From: Eubacteriales bacterium
GTDB taxonomy: Bacteria > Bacillota > Clostridia > Lachnospirales > Lachnospiraceae
Length of the DNA stretch: 36,086 bases
NCBI GenBank assembly: GCA_030524455.1
Contig: JAUNGT010000032.1
Span: forward strand, 1 to 36,086
Direction of reading: 5' to 3'
The translations under genes and the position numbers were made by a program. A model generated the notes under the pieces. The model was not told the origin of the DNA and did no database searches. It worked only from the letters and a program-made list of their open reading frames with translations. Shown here piece after piece: positions 1 to 8,241 of the stretch (its first letter is position 1; each line of letters starts with the position of its first letter).

Positions 1-14
1 TGTCAATCACCCGG

Positions 15-58
15 TTGACAGTTCACTCTCAAAATGATATGGTTTATATAAATAAACC
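15..58 (+). promoter_or_regulatory. Promoter and candidate BlaI operator
   Basis: A TTGACA -35 box lies at 15-20, followed by a 17-nt spacer and a TATGGT -10-like box at 38-43. An inverted repeat with arms GGTTTA and TAAACC (41-58) overlaps the -10 region. A second repeat, TGTCAA/TTGACA (1-6 and 15-20), includes the -35 box. BlaI-type repressors bind dyads over their own promoters, so these are plausible operators. Neither dyad is the classic TACA/TGTA BlaI box, so the operator call is inference. Confidence 0.5.
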
Positions 59-103
59 GATTTATCGCAATAGACCTGCAGCGTGCGGGGGAAGGGAGCG
101 GAT

Positions 104-481
104 ATGGAGGAATGGAGACTGCATGACGCGGAATACCGGCTGATGGAGATTGTGTGGGAGAGGGAGCCGTTGACTTCCACGGAGCTGTATAAGCTCTGCG
201 GGCCGGCCCTTGGCTGGAAAAAATCCACCACCTACACGATGCTGCGCAAGCTTTGCGAGAGGGGACTTCTGCGCAACGAGGATTCCGTGGTGACGGCAGC
301 CGTCAAGCGGGAGGAGGCCCAGCGGTGCGAGAGCCGGGCCGTGGTGGAAAAACGGTTCAACCGGTCGCTGCCGCAGTTTGTAGCCGCTTTTCTGGACGAC
401 CGCAGGCTGAGCAGTCAGGAGGCGGAGGAGCTTCGCAGATTGATCGACAGCTGTCAGGAGAAGGGGGGAGAGGAAGCATGA
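104..481 (+). CDS. BlaI/MecI-type winged-helix repressor
   Basis: This 125-residue protein has the length and layout of the BlaI/MecI/CopY family. An N-terminal winged helix begins with LHDAEYRLMEIVWE and continues through STTYTMLRKLCERGLL (recognition-helix region), and a helical dimerisation tail ends in LSSQEAEELRRLID. I start it at the ATG at 104, which follows a GAAGGGAG ribosome binding site; an in-frame GTG at 83 is less well placed. Its stop overlaps the ATG of the downstream M56 protein (ATGA), so the two are translationally coupled, as in blaI-blaR1 and mecI-mecR1 pairs. In known systems the repressor is removed after the sensor is activated. No beta-lactamase or PBP2a gene is nearby, so the regulated target is unknown and antibiotic resistance should not be assumed. 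Confidence 0.9.
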   Translation: MEEWRLHDAEYRLMEIVWEREPLTSTELYKLCGPALGWKKSTTYTMLRKLCERGLLRNEDSVVTAAVKREEAQRCESRAVVEKRFNRSLPQFVAAFLDDRRLSSQEAEELRRLIDSCQEKGGEEA

Positions 482-2304
482 GCGCCTGGATTTTTTCGTT
501 GGTTTCGATGGGGCTTTTGGCATCCCTGACCGCGCTGGCCGTGTTGGCAGTCCGGCCGCTTTTGCGGCCGGTGCTGGGGAAATATACTTATTTTCTGTGG
601 GCGGCGGTGTTTTTCCGGGCGATTTGCCCGGTGTCCTTTTCCGCGCCGGTATCCCTGATCGGGCTCTTTGGAAGGCTGGCCGGAAATCTGTTCGGAGGGG
701 GAAAGCTGCGTCAGGGTCTGACGGCAGCCGGGACAGCCCGGGGAATTTTTGAAGCCGCAGCGGAGCGTGCCGGGGAAACAGCCGGAGCAGTCGGAACGGC
801 CGCTGCCGGGACGATCGCAGAGGGCGCCGGGGCGCTGGCGGAGACAACGGGAGGCGTCCTGGCGGATTCCGGGCAGGCGTCCCCGGACGGATGGATTTTT
901 GCGTTTGCTGTCCTGTGGGCGGTGGGAACGGCTGCGTTTTTGGGATATGGCCTTGTCTCCTGGCTGCGCCTGCGCAGGCGGACGGCCTTCGCCGTGCGGT
1001 GCGGCGATTATTTTGAGTCGGACGGAATCGGCCTTGCCTTTGTGAGCGGCTTTTTCCGGCCGGGAATCTATCTTCCGGCGGGAATGACCGGCCGGGAGCG
1101 GGAGCTTGTGCTGGCCCACGAGCGCGCCCATCTTCGCTGGCAGGATTCCCGGGTGAAGATGCTGGCCTGGCTGATCGCTGTCCTGCACTGGATGAACCCG
1201 GTGATGTGGCTGGCCTTTGCGCTGCTGGCACGGGATATGGAGCTTTCCTGCGATGAGCGGGTACTGGAACAGCTGGGGGAGGAGAGCAAGCGGGAATACG
1301 GAAGCTTTTTGCTCTCTCTGGCTTCCCCGGAACGGATGGCGGCGGGCAGCCCGGTGGCCTTCGGGGAAAACAGCGTCAGGGCGCGGATCCGGAGGATCGT
1401 AAAATACCGGAGACGGGGAAGACTTGCGTCGGCCGGAGCGGTCGCGGCAGCGCTTGCGCTGCTGGCTTTCTGCGCGGCAAACCCGTCCCAAAATATCGCG
1501 GTGATCGGCGGAGCGGACGGGCCGACCTCGGTGTTCGTTGCGGGAAAAACGGACGAAAGCGCGGGACAGGAGGCGGAAGCGCTGCTCTTTTTCCGGGGCT
1601 GGGCCGAGGCGGTCGGAAGCCGGAACGCGGCATATGTGTATGCGGCGCTTTCACCGGAGCTTCAGGCGAGGGCGGAGGAGCTCGGCATTTTTACGGAGAG
1701 CGACGGCAGCCGGACGATGGGCTGGTCCAGTCCCTTCTGGGCGGGAATGGTGGAGCCGGTGATCGTGCTTTTGCCGAAGGAGGGACAGGAGACGGGAGAA
1801 AGCGGGCAGAGGGCCCGGATCACATATCCGGCCCAGACCTCCGATCCGCTCTGGTGGGTCTGGAAGGATGAGGTGACGGCGGAAAAGACGGAAGATGGCT
1901 GGCAGGTGACGGAATGGAACAGCCGGACCTTTTTTGAGATTTCCTCGGCGGCCGATTTTGCGGAGGCATATCGGGACTGGCAGCCGGACTATCTGAATCT
2001 TCCGGATTACCAGCGCCTGCCGGAGGAAAAAAGCTTCGGCGAATGGCTGGTGCAGAATGATCTGGAGGGGGAATCCCCGGCGTATTACGGGACCGAATTT
2101 GACGATCCGGTGCGGGCGCTGGAGCTGACGCTCCATGTGAGCGGCGGCGTCGGGCAGGTTTCCGGGGAGGAAGGCTCTGCGGAGGTGATCTACAGCCTGC
2201 CGGACGGAGAGCTTCGCGTGCGGATGACGCAGCCCGGAAGGGAACGGGGCAGCAGCGTCTGGGTACCGGAGCAAATCGGGGAGGGGAGTGTGCAGGAGGA
2301 ATAA
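478..2304 (+). CDS. M56-family BlaR1-type membrane metalloprotease sensor
   Basis: The protein has 608 residues. Its N-terminal half has several hydrophobic segments and a zinc-metalloprotease signature HERAH (His214, Glu215, His218), with a second conserved block ELSCDER (Glu255), typical of peptidase family M56 (BlaR1/MecR1). A transmembrane segment near 320-335 is followed by an extracytoplasmic tail. Unlike BlaR1, the tail shows no penicillin-binding-protein motifs (no SxxK or KTG context); it begins with a VIGGADGPT-type motif (about 342-350) and continues as an acidic, Trp/Tyr-rich region of unknown ligand. It starts at the ATG overlapping the stop of the repressor gene. By analogy it would sense an envelope signal and trigger inactivation of the adjacent BlaI-type repressor. 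The signal is unknown. Confidence 0.85.
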   Translation: MSAWIFSLVSMGLLASLTALAVLAVRPLLRPVLGKYTYFLWAAVFFRAICPVSFSAPVSLIGLFGRLAGNLFGGGKLRQGLTAAGTARGIFEAAAERAGETAGAVGTAAAGTIAEGAGALAETTGGVLADSGQASPDGWIFAFAVLWAVGTAAFLGYGLVSWLRLRRRTAFAVRCGDYFESDGIGLAFVSGFFRPGIYLPAGMTGRERELVLAHERAHLRWQDSRVKMLAWLIAVLHWMNPVMWLAFALLARDMELSCDERVLEQLGEESKREYGSFLLSLASPERMAAGSPVAFGENSVRARIRRIVKYRRRGRLASAGAVAAALALLAFCAANPSQNIAVIGGADGPTSVFVAGKTDESAGQEAEALLFFRGWAEAVGSRNAAYVYAALSPELQARAEELGIFTESDGSRTMGWSSPFWAGMVEPVIVLLPKEGQETGESGQRARITYPAQTSDPLWWVWKDEVTAEKTEDGWQVTEWNSRTFFEISSAADFAEAYRDWQPDYLNLPDYQRLPEEKSFGEWLVQNDLEGESPAYYGTEFDDPVRALELTLHVSGGVGQVSGEEGSAEVIYSLPDGELRVRMTQPGRERGSSVWVPEQIGEGSVQEE

Positions 2305-2321
2305 TCGGCTGTTCCTCCTGC
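2292..2321. terminator. Convergent-gene hairpin, possible bidirectional terminator
   Basis: A perfect 9-bp stem (GCAGGAGGA at 2292-2300, TCCTCCTGC at 2313-2321, 12-nt loop) spans the 25-bp gap between the converging M56 gene and hypE. There is no U-tract on either strand, so it is a weak intrinsic terminator candidate. Confidence 0.4.
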
Positions 2322-2329
2322 TTCCAGGC

Positions 2330-3325
2330 TCAGCAGATGCGCGGCAGCTGCTGTCCGCTCAGCTTTTGCAAAAGCCGGGTGCCGCCGAGAGCGGTTTTGA
2401 GCGTAACCTGACCGGGAAAGCGGTTGGTGACGGTTCCGATGCAGGCGGCCTGCTCCCCGCCGGGGGCGGCGTGCAGGGCGGCGAGGGCAGCGTCCGCACT
2501 GTCCGGGGAAACCACCGCCAGCATCCGCCCCTCGCAGGCGCAGTAGAGAGGATCCAGCCCCAGCAGACCGCAGGCTGCCTCCACGGCGGGCTCCACCGGG
2601 ATGTCGTTTTCGGTCAGTTCGATGCCAAAGGGCATATGCTCCACAAATTCGTTCAGCGTGGTGGCCACGCCGCCGCGGGTGGGGTCCCGCAGGATCCGCA
2701 CGGTTGCGGCCTCCGTAACGGCGCAGGACAAAAGGGAAAGAGGCGCGCAGTCGGAAACCAGATTTCCCGTATCCAGTCCGGTCCGGGCCAGCATCACCGC
2801 GGCTCCGTGGCAGCCCGCCGTTCCGCTCAGGAGCACCCTGTCGCCGGGGAGAATGCCGGATTGCCCGGGCAGAAAGACGCGCTGAAAGCCGATTCCGGCG
2901 GTGTTGATATAGATGCCGTCCCCCTTGCCGCGCTCTACCACCTTGGTGTCCCCGGTGACGACGGCCACGCCGCATTTTTTGGCCTCGTCCGCGACAGAGG
3001 AGACGATTTCCCTGAAATCATCGAGGGCAAAGCCCTCCTCCAGAAGGAAGGAAAGGCTCAGATATCTGGGACTGCCGCCGGTCATGCAGAGATCGTTGAC
3101 GGTGCCGCAGACGCAGAGCTTTCCGATGTCTCCGCCGGGAAAGCGCCAGGGAGTGACCACGAAGCTGTCCGTGGAAAAGACGAGTTTTTCGGAGCCGGGA
3201 AGCACCGCCCCATCCCCCAGGGCCGAGAGCGCCGGGTTTTTCAGGGCGGGCAGGAGTATTTCCTCAATGAGCCGGGCGGTCTTTGTGCCGCCGCTCCCGT
3301 AGTCCAGCGTGATGATATCCTTCAT
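2330..3325 (-). CDS. hypE: Hydrogenase maturation protein HypE
   Basis: The 331-residue protein belongs to the PurM/ThiL-like ATPase family. It has an N-terminal LDYGSGG motif (residues 7-13) and the diagnostic C-terminal end PRIC. HypE takes the carbamoyl group delivered by HypF onto its C-terminal Cys (here Cys331) and dehydrates it to a thiocyanate, the source of the cyanide ligands of the NiFe active site; it works with HypC-HypD in the cytoplasm. The start is the ATG at 3325, preceded by AGGAGG. The longer open frame upstream would run into hypD and is rejected. It is the last gene of the hyp operon, 4 bp after hypD. Confidence 0.97.
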   Translation of the reverse strand: MKDIITLDYGSGGTKTARLIEEILLPALKNPALSALGDGAVLPGSEKLVFSTDSFVVTPWRFPGGDIGKLCVCGTVNDLCMTGGSPRYLSLSFLLEEGFALDDFREIVSSVADEAKKCGVAVVTGDTKVVERGKGDGIYINTAGIGFQRVFLPGQSGILPGDRVLLSGTAGCHGAAVMLARTGLDTGNLVSDCAPLSLLSCAVTEAATVRILRDPTRGGVATTLNEFVEHMPFGIELTENDIPVEPAVEAACGLLGLDPLYCACEGRMLAVVSPDSADAALAALHAAPGGEQAACIGTVTNRFPGQVTLKTALGGTRLLQKLSGQQLPRIC

Positions 3326-3329
3326 AAAA

Positions 3330-4466
3330 TCAAATTTCCTCCTGTTTTTTCTCCGGATTTGCGGATGCTTCGGAGGGGCGGTAGCGATAAGCCGCCGCGC
3401 AGGCGCCCTCCGAGGAGACCATACAGGGGCCGACCGGATCGGAGGGGGTGCAGCGCCCCCCAAAGAGCGGGCACTCCGGAGGGGACGCCACGCCCCGGAT
3501 CACCTGGGCGCAGCGGCAGCCTGCCGGTTCGATGTCCGCAAAATCCGTCAGCCCGAATTTGGACGCAGCGTCCCATTTTGCAAAGGCGGGACGGATCGCG
3601 TAGCCGCCCTGCTTTACCAGCGACAGTCCCCGCCAGAGACTGTCGCTGGGGAAAAAGACCCGATCGATGGCGGCCATGGCCGCCGGATTGCCGCAGTCCC
3701 GGACGACACGGAGATATTCGTTTAAGCAGGCGGGCTTTTTTTGCGCCAGCATTTCGCACAGCGTCAGAACCGAATAAAAAAGATCCGCCGGTTCAAAGCC
3801 GCCGATTACGGCGGGCAGCCCGTACCGGGACGGCAAAAAATCAAAGGCCGCGGCGCCGGTGACGGCGGCCACATGGCCGGGGCATAAAAGGGCATCCACC
3901 GCAAAGTCCGGAGACTCGATCAGCGCCTGCAGCGCCGGTTTGGTCCGCTTTAGCAGGCACAGGACGGAGAAGTTTGAAAGCCCCTCGGCCCTGGCCTCCA
4001 GAAGGCAGGCGGCAGTGCCGGGAGCCGTGGTTTCAAAGCCGACGCCCAGAAAGACGACCTCCTTTTCCGGACGGGTCCGTGCCAGCTTCAGGGCGTCCAT
4101 CGGGGAATAGACCATCTCCACGGAGGCGCCGAGGGCCTTGCGGTAGAGCAGGCTGTCTCCCCGTTTGCTGCCGGGAACCCGCAGCAGATCCCCGTAGCTT
4201 GCGATCACGATCCGGGGATCCTCCGTCAGGGCAAGGACCGCGTCGATTGCGCCGGTGGGCGTGACGCAGACCGGGCAGCCCGGGCCGGAGAGCAGACGGA
4301 TCTCGGGGGGCAGCAGGCTTTTTAAGCCGGAGCGGGCGATGGCCATGGTATGGGTGCCGCAGATTTCCATCAGGCGGACCGGGCCGGTCCGGGCGGAAAG
4401 CTCACGCAGACGGGCGAGCAGCCGGGGCACATCGTCGGGACTGCGAAAGCGGGGTTCAGAGAGCAT
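3330..4466 (-). CDS. hypD: Hydrogenase maturation protein HypD
   Basis: The 378-residue iron-sulfur scaffold is the one on which the Fe(CN)2CO unit of [NiFe]-hydrogenase is assembled together with HypC. Family motifs are clear: MEICGTHTMA (residues 33-42, Cys37), GPGCPVCVTP (61-70, Cys64 and Cys67), GFETTAP in the middle, and a Cys-rich C-terminus (CRCAQVI, PPECPLFGGRC) for the [4Fe-4S] cluster. The start overlaps the end of hypC by 11 bp, and its GGAGG ribosome binding site lies inside hypC, so the two are coupled. The length fits the family (about 370-380). Confidence 0.97.
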   Translation of the reverse strand: MLSEPRFRSPDDVPRLLARLRELSARTGPVRLMEICGTHTMAIARSGLKSLLPPEIRLLSGPGCPVCVTPTGAIDAVLALTEDPRIVIASYGDLLRVPGSKRGDSLLYRKALGASVEMVYSPMDALKLARTRPEKEVVFLGVGFETTAPGTAACLLEARAEGLSNFSVLCLLKRTKPALQALIESPDFAVDALLCPGHVAAVTGAAAFDFLPSRYGLPAVIGGFEPADLFYSVLTLCEMLAQKKPACLNEYLRVVRDCGNPAAMAAIDRVFFPSDSLWRGLSLVKQGGYAIRPAFAKWDAASKFGLTDFADIEPAGCRCAQVIRGVASPPECPLFGGRCTPSDPVGPCMVSSEGACAAAYRYRPSEASANPEKKQEEI

Positions 4467-4674
4467 TTCGGATTTCCTCCAGGAAGCGGATATTTTCCAG
4501 GGCCTCCGCTTCGGTCATTTTCTGGATCGCAAAGCCGGCGTGGACGATCACATAGTCGCCGGGCGATACATCCTCCACAAAATCAATGCGCACATCCTGG
4601 GACAGCCCGCCGGCCTCCCCCACGGCGTGGGGACGGCTGACGGATTTTAGTTTCAACGGTACGGCCAGACACAT
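4456..4674 (-). CDS. hypC: Hydrogenase maturation chaperone HypC
   Basis: This small 72-residue protein starts with MCLAVP, the signature of HypC/HybG chaperones, whose Cys2 contacts the iron precursor on HypD and then the hydrogenase large subunit. The central DVSPGDYVIVHAGFAI stretch matches the beta-barrel core. The start is the ATG at 4674, preceded by GAAGGAG; upstream in-frame codons are not family-like. The gene lies 17 bp after hypF and overlaps hypD. The cognate target is most likely EchE, encoded by the divergent operon. Confidence 0.97.
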   Translation of the reverse strand: MCLAVPLKLKSVSRPHAVGEAGGLSQDVRIDFVEDVSPGDYVIVHAGFAIQKMTEAEALENIRFLEEIRNAL

Positions 4675-4691
4675 AGCGCTTTCTCCTTCTC

Positions 4692-7031
4692 TCATGCAGT
4701 GGTATCCCGGGCGGCCGCGATGGCGAGCTGTCCCAGGCTGATTCCCTCGTCGCAGGCGGACACGCGGCGATGGCAGAAGACCCGGTATCCGTCCTTTTGC
4801 AAAAGACGGCGGATCCCGTCGGTCAGAAATACGTTTAAAAATACGCCGCCGGATAATACGACGGGCAGCCTTTCGGGGTTCAGGCTCCGGCACTGCTCCA
4901 GCGCCATATGGCACAGGGCGAGCTGGAAATCCCGGGCGATGAGGGCGGCAGGCACGCCACAGCGCAGCCTGGTCCAGACCGCGCGGATCAGAGGCCGGGT
5001 GTCGAAGCGTCTTACCCCGTTTTCCTCATAGAAAACAAGAGGACAAAAAGGGGGGGCCTCCAGCTCCTCCCGGGAGGGCGTTTCCTCCGGGCAGAGGGCT
5101 TCCAGCCGCTGGGGTGCCTCCCCGTCAAAGCTGCCGTTTGCCATTCCGCCGATCAGGGAAAAAACACCGTCAAAAAGACGGCCCATGCTGCTGGCCTTCG
5201 GGCAGGCGATTTTGGCGGAAAGCAGGGTGCAGACGGCGGGAATCTGTCCGGCAGGCCAGGCGTCCGGAAATGGGAATGCGCCGGATACAGCGCCGCCGGT
5301 GGACAGAGCGCCGGGGAGGATTTGGGCGTCCTCCAAAAGCCCCAGACCGATGCGCCAGATCTGCGCGGCCGCCAGGTCGCCGCCGGGCAGACGCATAGGA
5401 CGGAGGCTTCCCACCCGCAAAAAGGAGCGGGCATCCCCGGTCAAAAACTCCGCGCCCCAGACAGCGCCGTCGTCGCCAAGCCCTGTGCCGTCCCAGACGA
5501 TCCCGAAGGCGGGGCCGGAAAGGAGGTTGTCCTCCATGCAGGAGACCATGTGGGCCCAGTGGTGCTGCACCTGCAAAAGGGGAAGCTTCTCCCGGCGGGC
5601 CGTCTCCTGCGCCTCCAGCGTGGAAAAATAATCCGGATGCAGGTCGCACACCAGCTGCGTGGGACGGATCCCAAACAGCCTGCCAAAGGTCTGCAGGGCC
5701 TGCCGGTAATGGTCCAGGGTTTCCATATTTTTCAGATCCCCGATGTGGGGCGACAAAAAAGCGTCCTTCTCCCGGCCCAGCGCAAAGGAGGCCTTCTGCT
5801 CCGCGCCGAAGGCGCAGACGCCGGACACCTCCCGGCTGCAGGAAACGGGAAGGGGAGCAAAGCCCCGGCTCCTGCGGAAAAAGGAGAGGGAGCCGTTTTG
5901 CCAAAGCGCCACGGAATCGTCGCAGCGGTTGGCGATGGGGCGGTTGTGGAGCAGGAAAAAGTCCGCCGTGCCGGAAAGCTTTTCCAGAGCCTCGCTGCTT
6001 TTGGTGAGCACCGGGGCCCCCTTTTCGTTGGCGCTGGTCATCACCAGAAGCCTGGGGCCGGGACAGTCCGGCGCAAGCAAAAGCAGATGCAGCGGGCTGT
6101 AGGGCAGCATCACGCCGATCCGGTGCCCGAAGCTGATCCAGGGAAAAAGCTCCGGGCTGCGCTTTCGCAGCAGCAGGATCGGGCGGGCCGGGGCGGTAAG
6201 CTGCGCTGCCTCCCCGTCGGAGACAAAACAGATTTCCCGGATGCTGTCCAGGCTTTGGGCCATCAGCGCCAGCGGGCGGGAAGGGCGTCCCTTTTTCTCC
6301 CGCAGCCGGGCCACGGCGGCCTCATTTTCGGCGTCGCAGGCCAGATGGATGCCGCCGGTGCCCTTGACGGCCAGGATTTTGCCTTCCGAAAGAAGGCGGC
6401 GGGCCGTGGGAAAGGGATCGGCGCTGCGGTCTGCCGGCTGCCCGGAAGCGTCCGTCAGAAAGGCCCGGGGGCCGCAGGAGGGGCAGCAGTTTGGCTGGGC
6501 GTGGTACCGGCGGCTTCGGATATCCCCGTATTCCCTCCGGCAGTCCGGACACATGGGAAAGCGCTCCATCACCGTCCGGCTGCGGTCGTAGGGCAGCTCC
6601 AGAAGGATGCTGTAACGGGGCCCGCAGTCGGTGCAGTTGAGAAAGGGATAGTGAAAGCGCCGGTCCCCCGGAGAAAAAAGTTCTTTCCGGCAGGCGGGAC
6701 AGGGCGCGGTGTCTGCGCCCGCAAAAGTGGTCCGGGGAAGGATCCGGCTCTTTCGGATCTCAAAGCCCTCCGGCAGGGGCCCCGCCTGCTCCGGAGAAAG
6801 CTCCTCTGTCTGAAGCTCCCGCAGCTGGGCAAGAGGCGGAGGATTGTGCAAAAGACCGGACAAAAAGGCTTCGAGCTGCCCGGGTTCTCCGGCGCAGACG
6901 GCCTCCAGCCCGCCGGAGGTATTGCGGGCCCAGCCGGAAATCCCGGTGCGCTCTGCCAGACGGTGCAGGAAGGGGCGAAAGCCCACTCCCTGTACCAGGC
7001 CGAGGATGCGGACCCGAAGAAAGCGCCTCAC
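4692..7031 (-). CDS. hypF: Carbamoyltransferase HypF
   Basis: With the GTG at 7031 as start the protein is 779 residues and has the full HypF layout. An acylphosphatase domain carries GLVQGVGFRPF (residues 11-21). Two zinc-finger pairs follow (Cys111/114 with Cys133/136, and Cys161/164 with Cys183/186). Then come a YrdC-like domain (about 205-385, containing AVKGTGGIHLACDA) and a Kae1-like C-terminal domain with the metal-binding QHHWAHM motif (His490, 491, 494) and WDGTGLGDDG. HypF activates carbamoyl phosphate to carbamoyl-AMP and transfers the carbamoyl group to HypE. The GTG overlaps the hypB stop as GTGA, implying coupling. A GTG at 7076 is possible but would add 15 residues not expected before the acylphosphatase strand. 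Confidence 0.96.
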   Translation of the reverse strand: MRRFLRVRILGLVQGVGFRPFLHRLAERTGISGWARNTSGGLEAVCAGEPGQLEAFLSGLLHNPPPLAQLRELQTEELSPEQAGPLPEGFEIRKSRILPRTTFAGADTAPCPACRKELFSPGDRRFHYPFLNCTDCGPRYSILLELPYDRSRTVMERFPMCPDCRREYGDIRSRRYHAQPNCCPSCGPRAFLTDASGQPADRSADPFPTARRLLSEGKILAVKGTGGIHLACDAENEAAVARLREKKGRPSRPLALMAQSLDSIREICFVSDGEAAQLTAPARPILLLRKRSPELFPWISFGHRIGVMLPYSPLHLLLLAPDCPGPRLLVMTSANEKGAPVLTKSSEALEKLSGTADFFLLHNRPIANRCDDSVALWQNGSLSFFRRSRGFAPLPVSCSREVSGVCAFGAEQKASFALGREKDAFLSPHIGDLKNMETLDHYRQALQTFGRLFGIRPTQLVCDLHPDYFSTLEAQETARREKLPLLQVQHHWAHMVSCMEDNLLSGPAFGIVWDGTGLGDDGAVWGAEFLTGDARSFLRVGSLRPMRLPGGDLAAAQIWRIGLGLLEDAQILPGALSTGGAVSGAFPFPDAWPAGQIPAVCTLLSAKIACPKASSMGRLFDGVFSLIGGMANGSFDGEAPQRLEALCPEETPSREELEAPPFCPLVFYEENGVRRFDTRPLIRAVWTRLRCGVPAALIARDFQLALCHMALEQCRSLNPERLPVVLSGGVFLNVFLTDGIRRLLQKDGYRVFCHRRVSACDEGISLGQLAIAAARDTTA

Positions 7032-7690
7032 TGCCCGTTTACCGCAGCGCCGATTTGCCCATCCAGGAAGCGGCACAGTCCCTCCAGGCTGTCCGCGTCG
7101 CGGCAGCTGACCGGAAAGAAGGGCGCGCCCGGACAGAAGGTTTCGTAGTGCCGGCGCACGCGGTCCTCGTCGAAATCGAAATAAGGAAGCATATCGTACT
7201 TGTTGAGCACCAGACAGTTGGTTTCGGTGAACATCAGCGGATATTTTTCCACCTTGTCGTCTCCCTCCGGCACGCTCAGGATCGTGATGCGCAGGGATTC
7301 GCCGATTTTAAACTCCGCCGGGCAGACCAGGTTGCCGATATTTTCCACAAAAAAAACATCCAGCTGATCCAGGGGCAGAAGAGGCAGCAGTTTTTGGATG
7401 CTCATGGCCTCGATATGGCAGGCCCCGTCGGTGTTGAGCTGGATGGCGAAAATTCCCAGGGAGGCGATGCGCTCCGCGTCGATCTGGCCGGTGATATCGC
7501 CCTCGATGACGCCGATGCGCCATTTGGAACGCAGCTTTTCAATCAGGGAGACGATCAGGCTCGTCTTACCGGCCCCGGGGCTGCCCATCACGTTGACCAT
7601 GCAGATTTTGTGCTCCTGCAGTACGGCCCTGACCTGTTCGCTCACATCCTCATTCCATTCCATGACCTGGTGAAGCACTTTGATTTCCAT
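7028..7690 (-). CDS. hypB: Hydrogenase nickel-insertion GTPase HypB
   Basis: The 220-residue GTPase has Walker A GSPGAGKT (residues 36-43) and later G-protein motifs, including a guanine-specificity NKYD stretch. HypB hydrolyses GTP to drive nickel delivery, with HypA, into the hydrogenase large subunit after the iron unit is in place. The N-terminus starts directly with the MEIKVLHQV region, so it lacks both the His-rich nickel-storage stretch and the N-terminal CxxCGC motif seen in some HypB proteins. The start is supported by GGAGG at the expected distance. The gene overlaps hypA by 41 bp and hypF by 4 bp. Confidence 0.96.
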   Translation of the reverse strand: MEIKVLHQVMEWNEDVSEQVRAVLQEHKICMVNVMGSPGAGKTSLIVSLIEKLRSKWRIGVIEGDITGQIDAERIASLGIFAIQLNTDGACHIEAMSIQKLLPLLPLDQLDVFFVENIGNLVCPAEFKIGESLRITILSVPEGDDKVEKYPLMFTETNCLVLNKYDMLPYFDFDEDRVRRHYETFCPGAPFFPVSCRDADSLEGLCRFLDGQIGAAVNGQ

Positions 7691-8033
7691 CGGTATCGAC
7701 CTCCATACTTTCTATCATAAATTCGTTTGCAGACAAAATCTGCAGGCGCAGGCTGCCGCAGTGTGGGCAGGCAATATGCCGTCTCGTGATCCGGCTTTCC
7801 CGGCCGCAGTCCCGGCAGCGCACCTGCAGGGGCGCCGTGACGGCCTCGATTCTGGCGCCCTCCGCGATGGTGCCCTCCGCCAGCAGCTCCAGATACATCT
7901 GGATACACTCCGGCACGATGCCGGAGAAGGGCCCCAGACGCAGGCGGATGATGCGGATGCGCAAGGCGTTCTGCCGCCTGGCCTCGGCCAGGCAGGTGCG
8001 CAGGATGCTTTCCGTGATGCTAAGCTCGTGCAT
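7650..8033 (-). CDS. hypA: Hydrogenase nickel metallochaperone HypA
   Basis: The 127-residue protein begins with MHELSITESI, the HypA nickel-binding N-terminus (His2), and has the structural zinc site as two CxxC pairs (Cys73/76 and Cys89/92). It delivers Ni(II) with HypB. AAGGAGG precedes the ATG at 8033. It is the first gene of the hyp operon, divergent from echA. The C-terminal 13 residues are encoded in the overlap with hypB and run slightly longer than typical HypA (about 113-118). Confidence 0.96.
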   Translation of the reverse strand: MHELSITESILRTCLAEARRQNALRIRIIRLRLGPFSGIVPECIQMYLELLAEGTIAEGARIEAVTAPLQVRCRDCGRESRITRRHIACPHCGSLRLQILSANEFMIESMEVDTDGNQSASPGHGME

Positions 8034-8241
8034 GGCGGCCTCCTTCCGATTGGCGCAGCGAATTGCTGCATTGTCACCATCATAACACCCCGCGAAACAA
8101 AAATCCAGTCTTGCAAAATTCTGGTGAAAGCGCTATAACTAAATGGGGACTGTCGGCAGATCGTGATGCAAATTGTTGGAATTTGACTTGCAAAGGCGGA
8201 CTGCGGGCAGCAAAGTATACTATGAAAGGACGGGGGATAGC
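8034..8241. promoter_or_regulatory. Divergent hyp/ech control region with cre-like site
   Basis: This 208-bp gap separates the divergent maturation and hydrogenase operons. It holds a CcpA-type catabolite-responsive element candidate, TGAAAGCGCTATAACT at 8125-8140. Toward hyp, a TATGAT -10-like box can be read on the minus strand; toward ech, a TATACT -10-like box lies at 8216-8221. No well-spaced -35 box is clear for either, so the promoters are tentative and may need an activator. Confidence 0.5.

Noticed and set aside
62..2274. Long minus-strand frames opposite the BlaI/M56 genes
   Set aside because: They have Arg/Pro-rich composition typical of antisense shadows in GC-rich DNA, and no family resemblance.
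104..2304. Beta-lactam resistance locus
   Set aside because: The repressor/sensor pair is of that family type, but no beta-lactamase or PBP gene is adjacent and the sensor tail has no penicillin-binding motifs.
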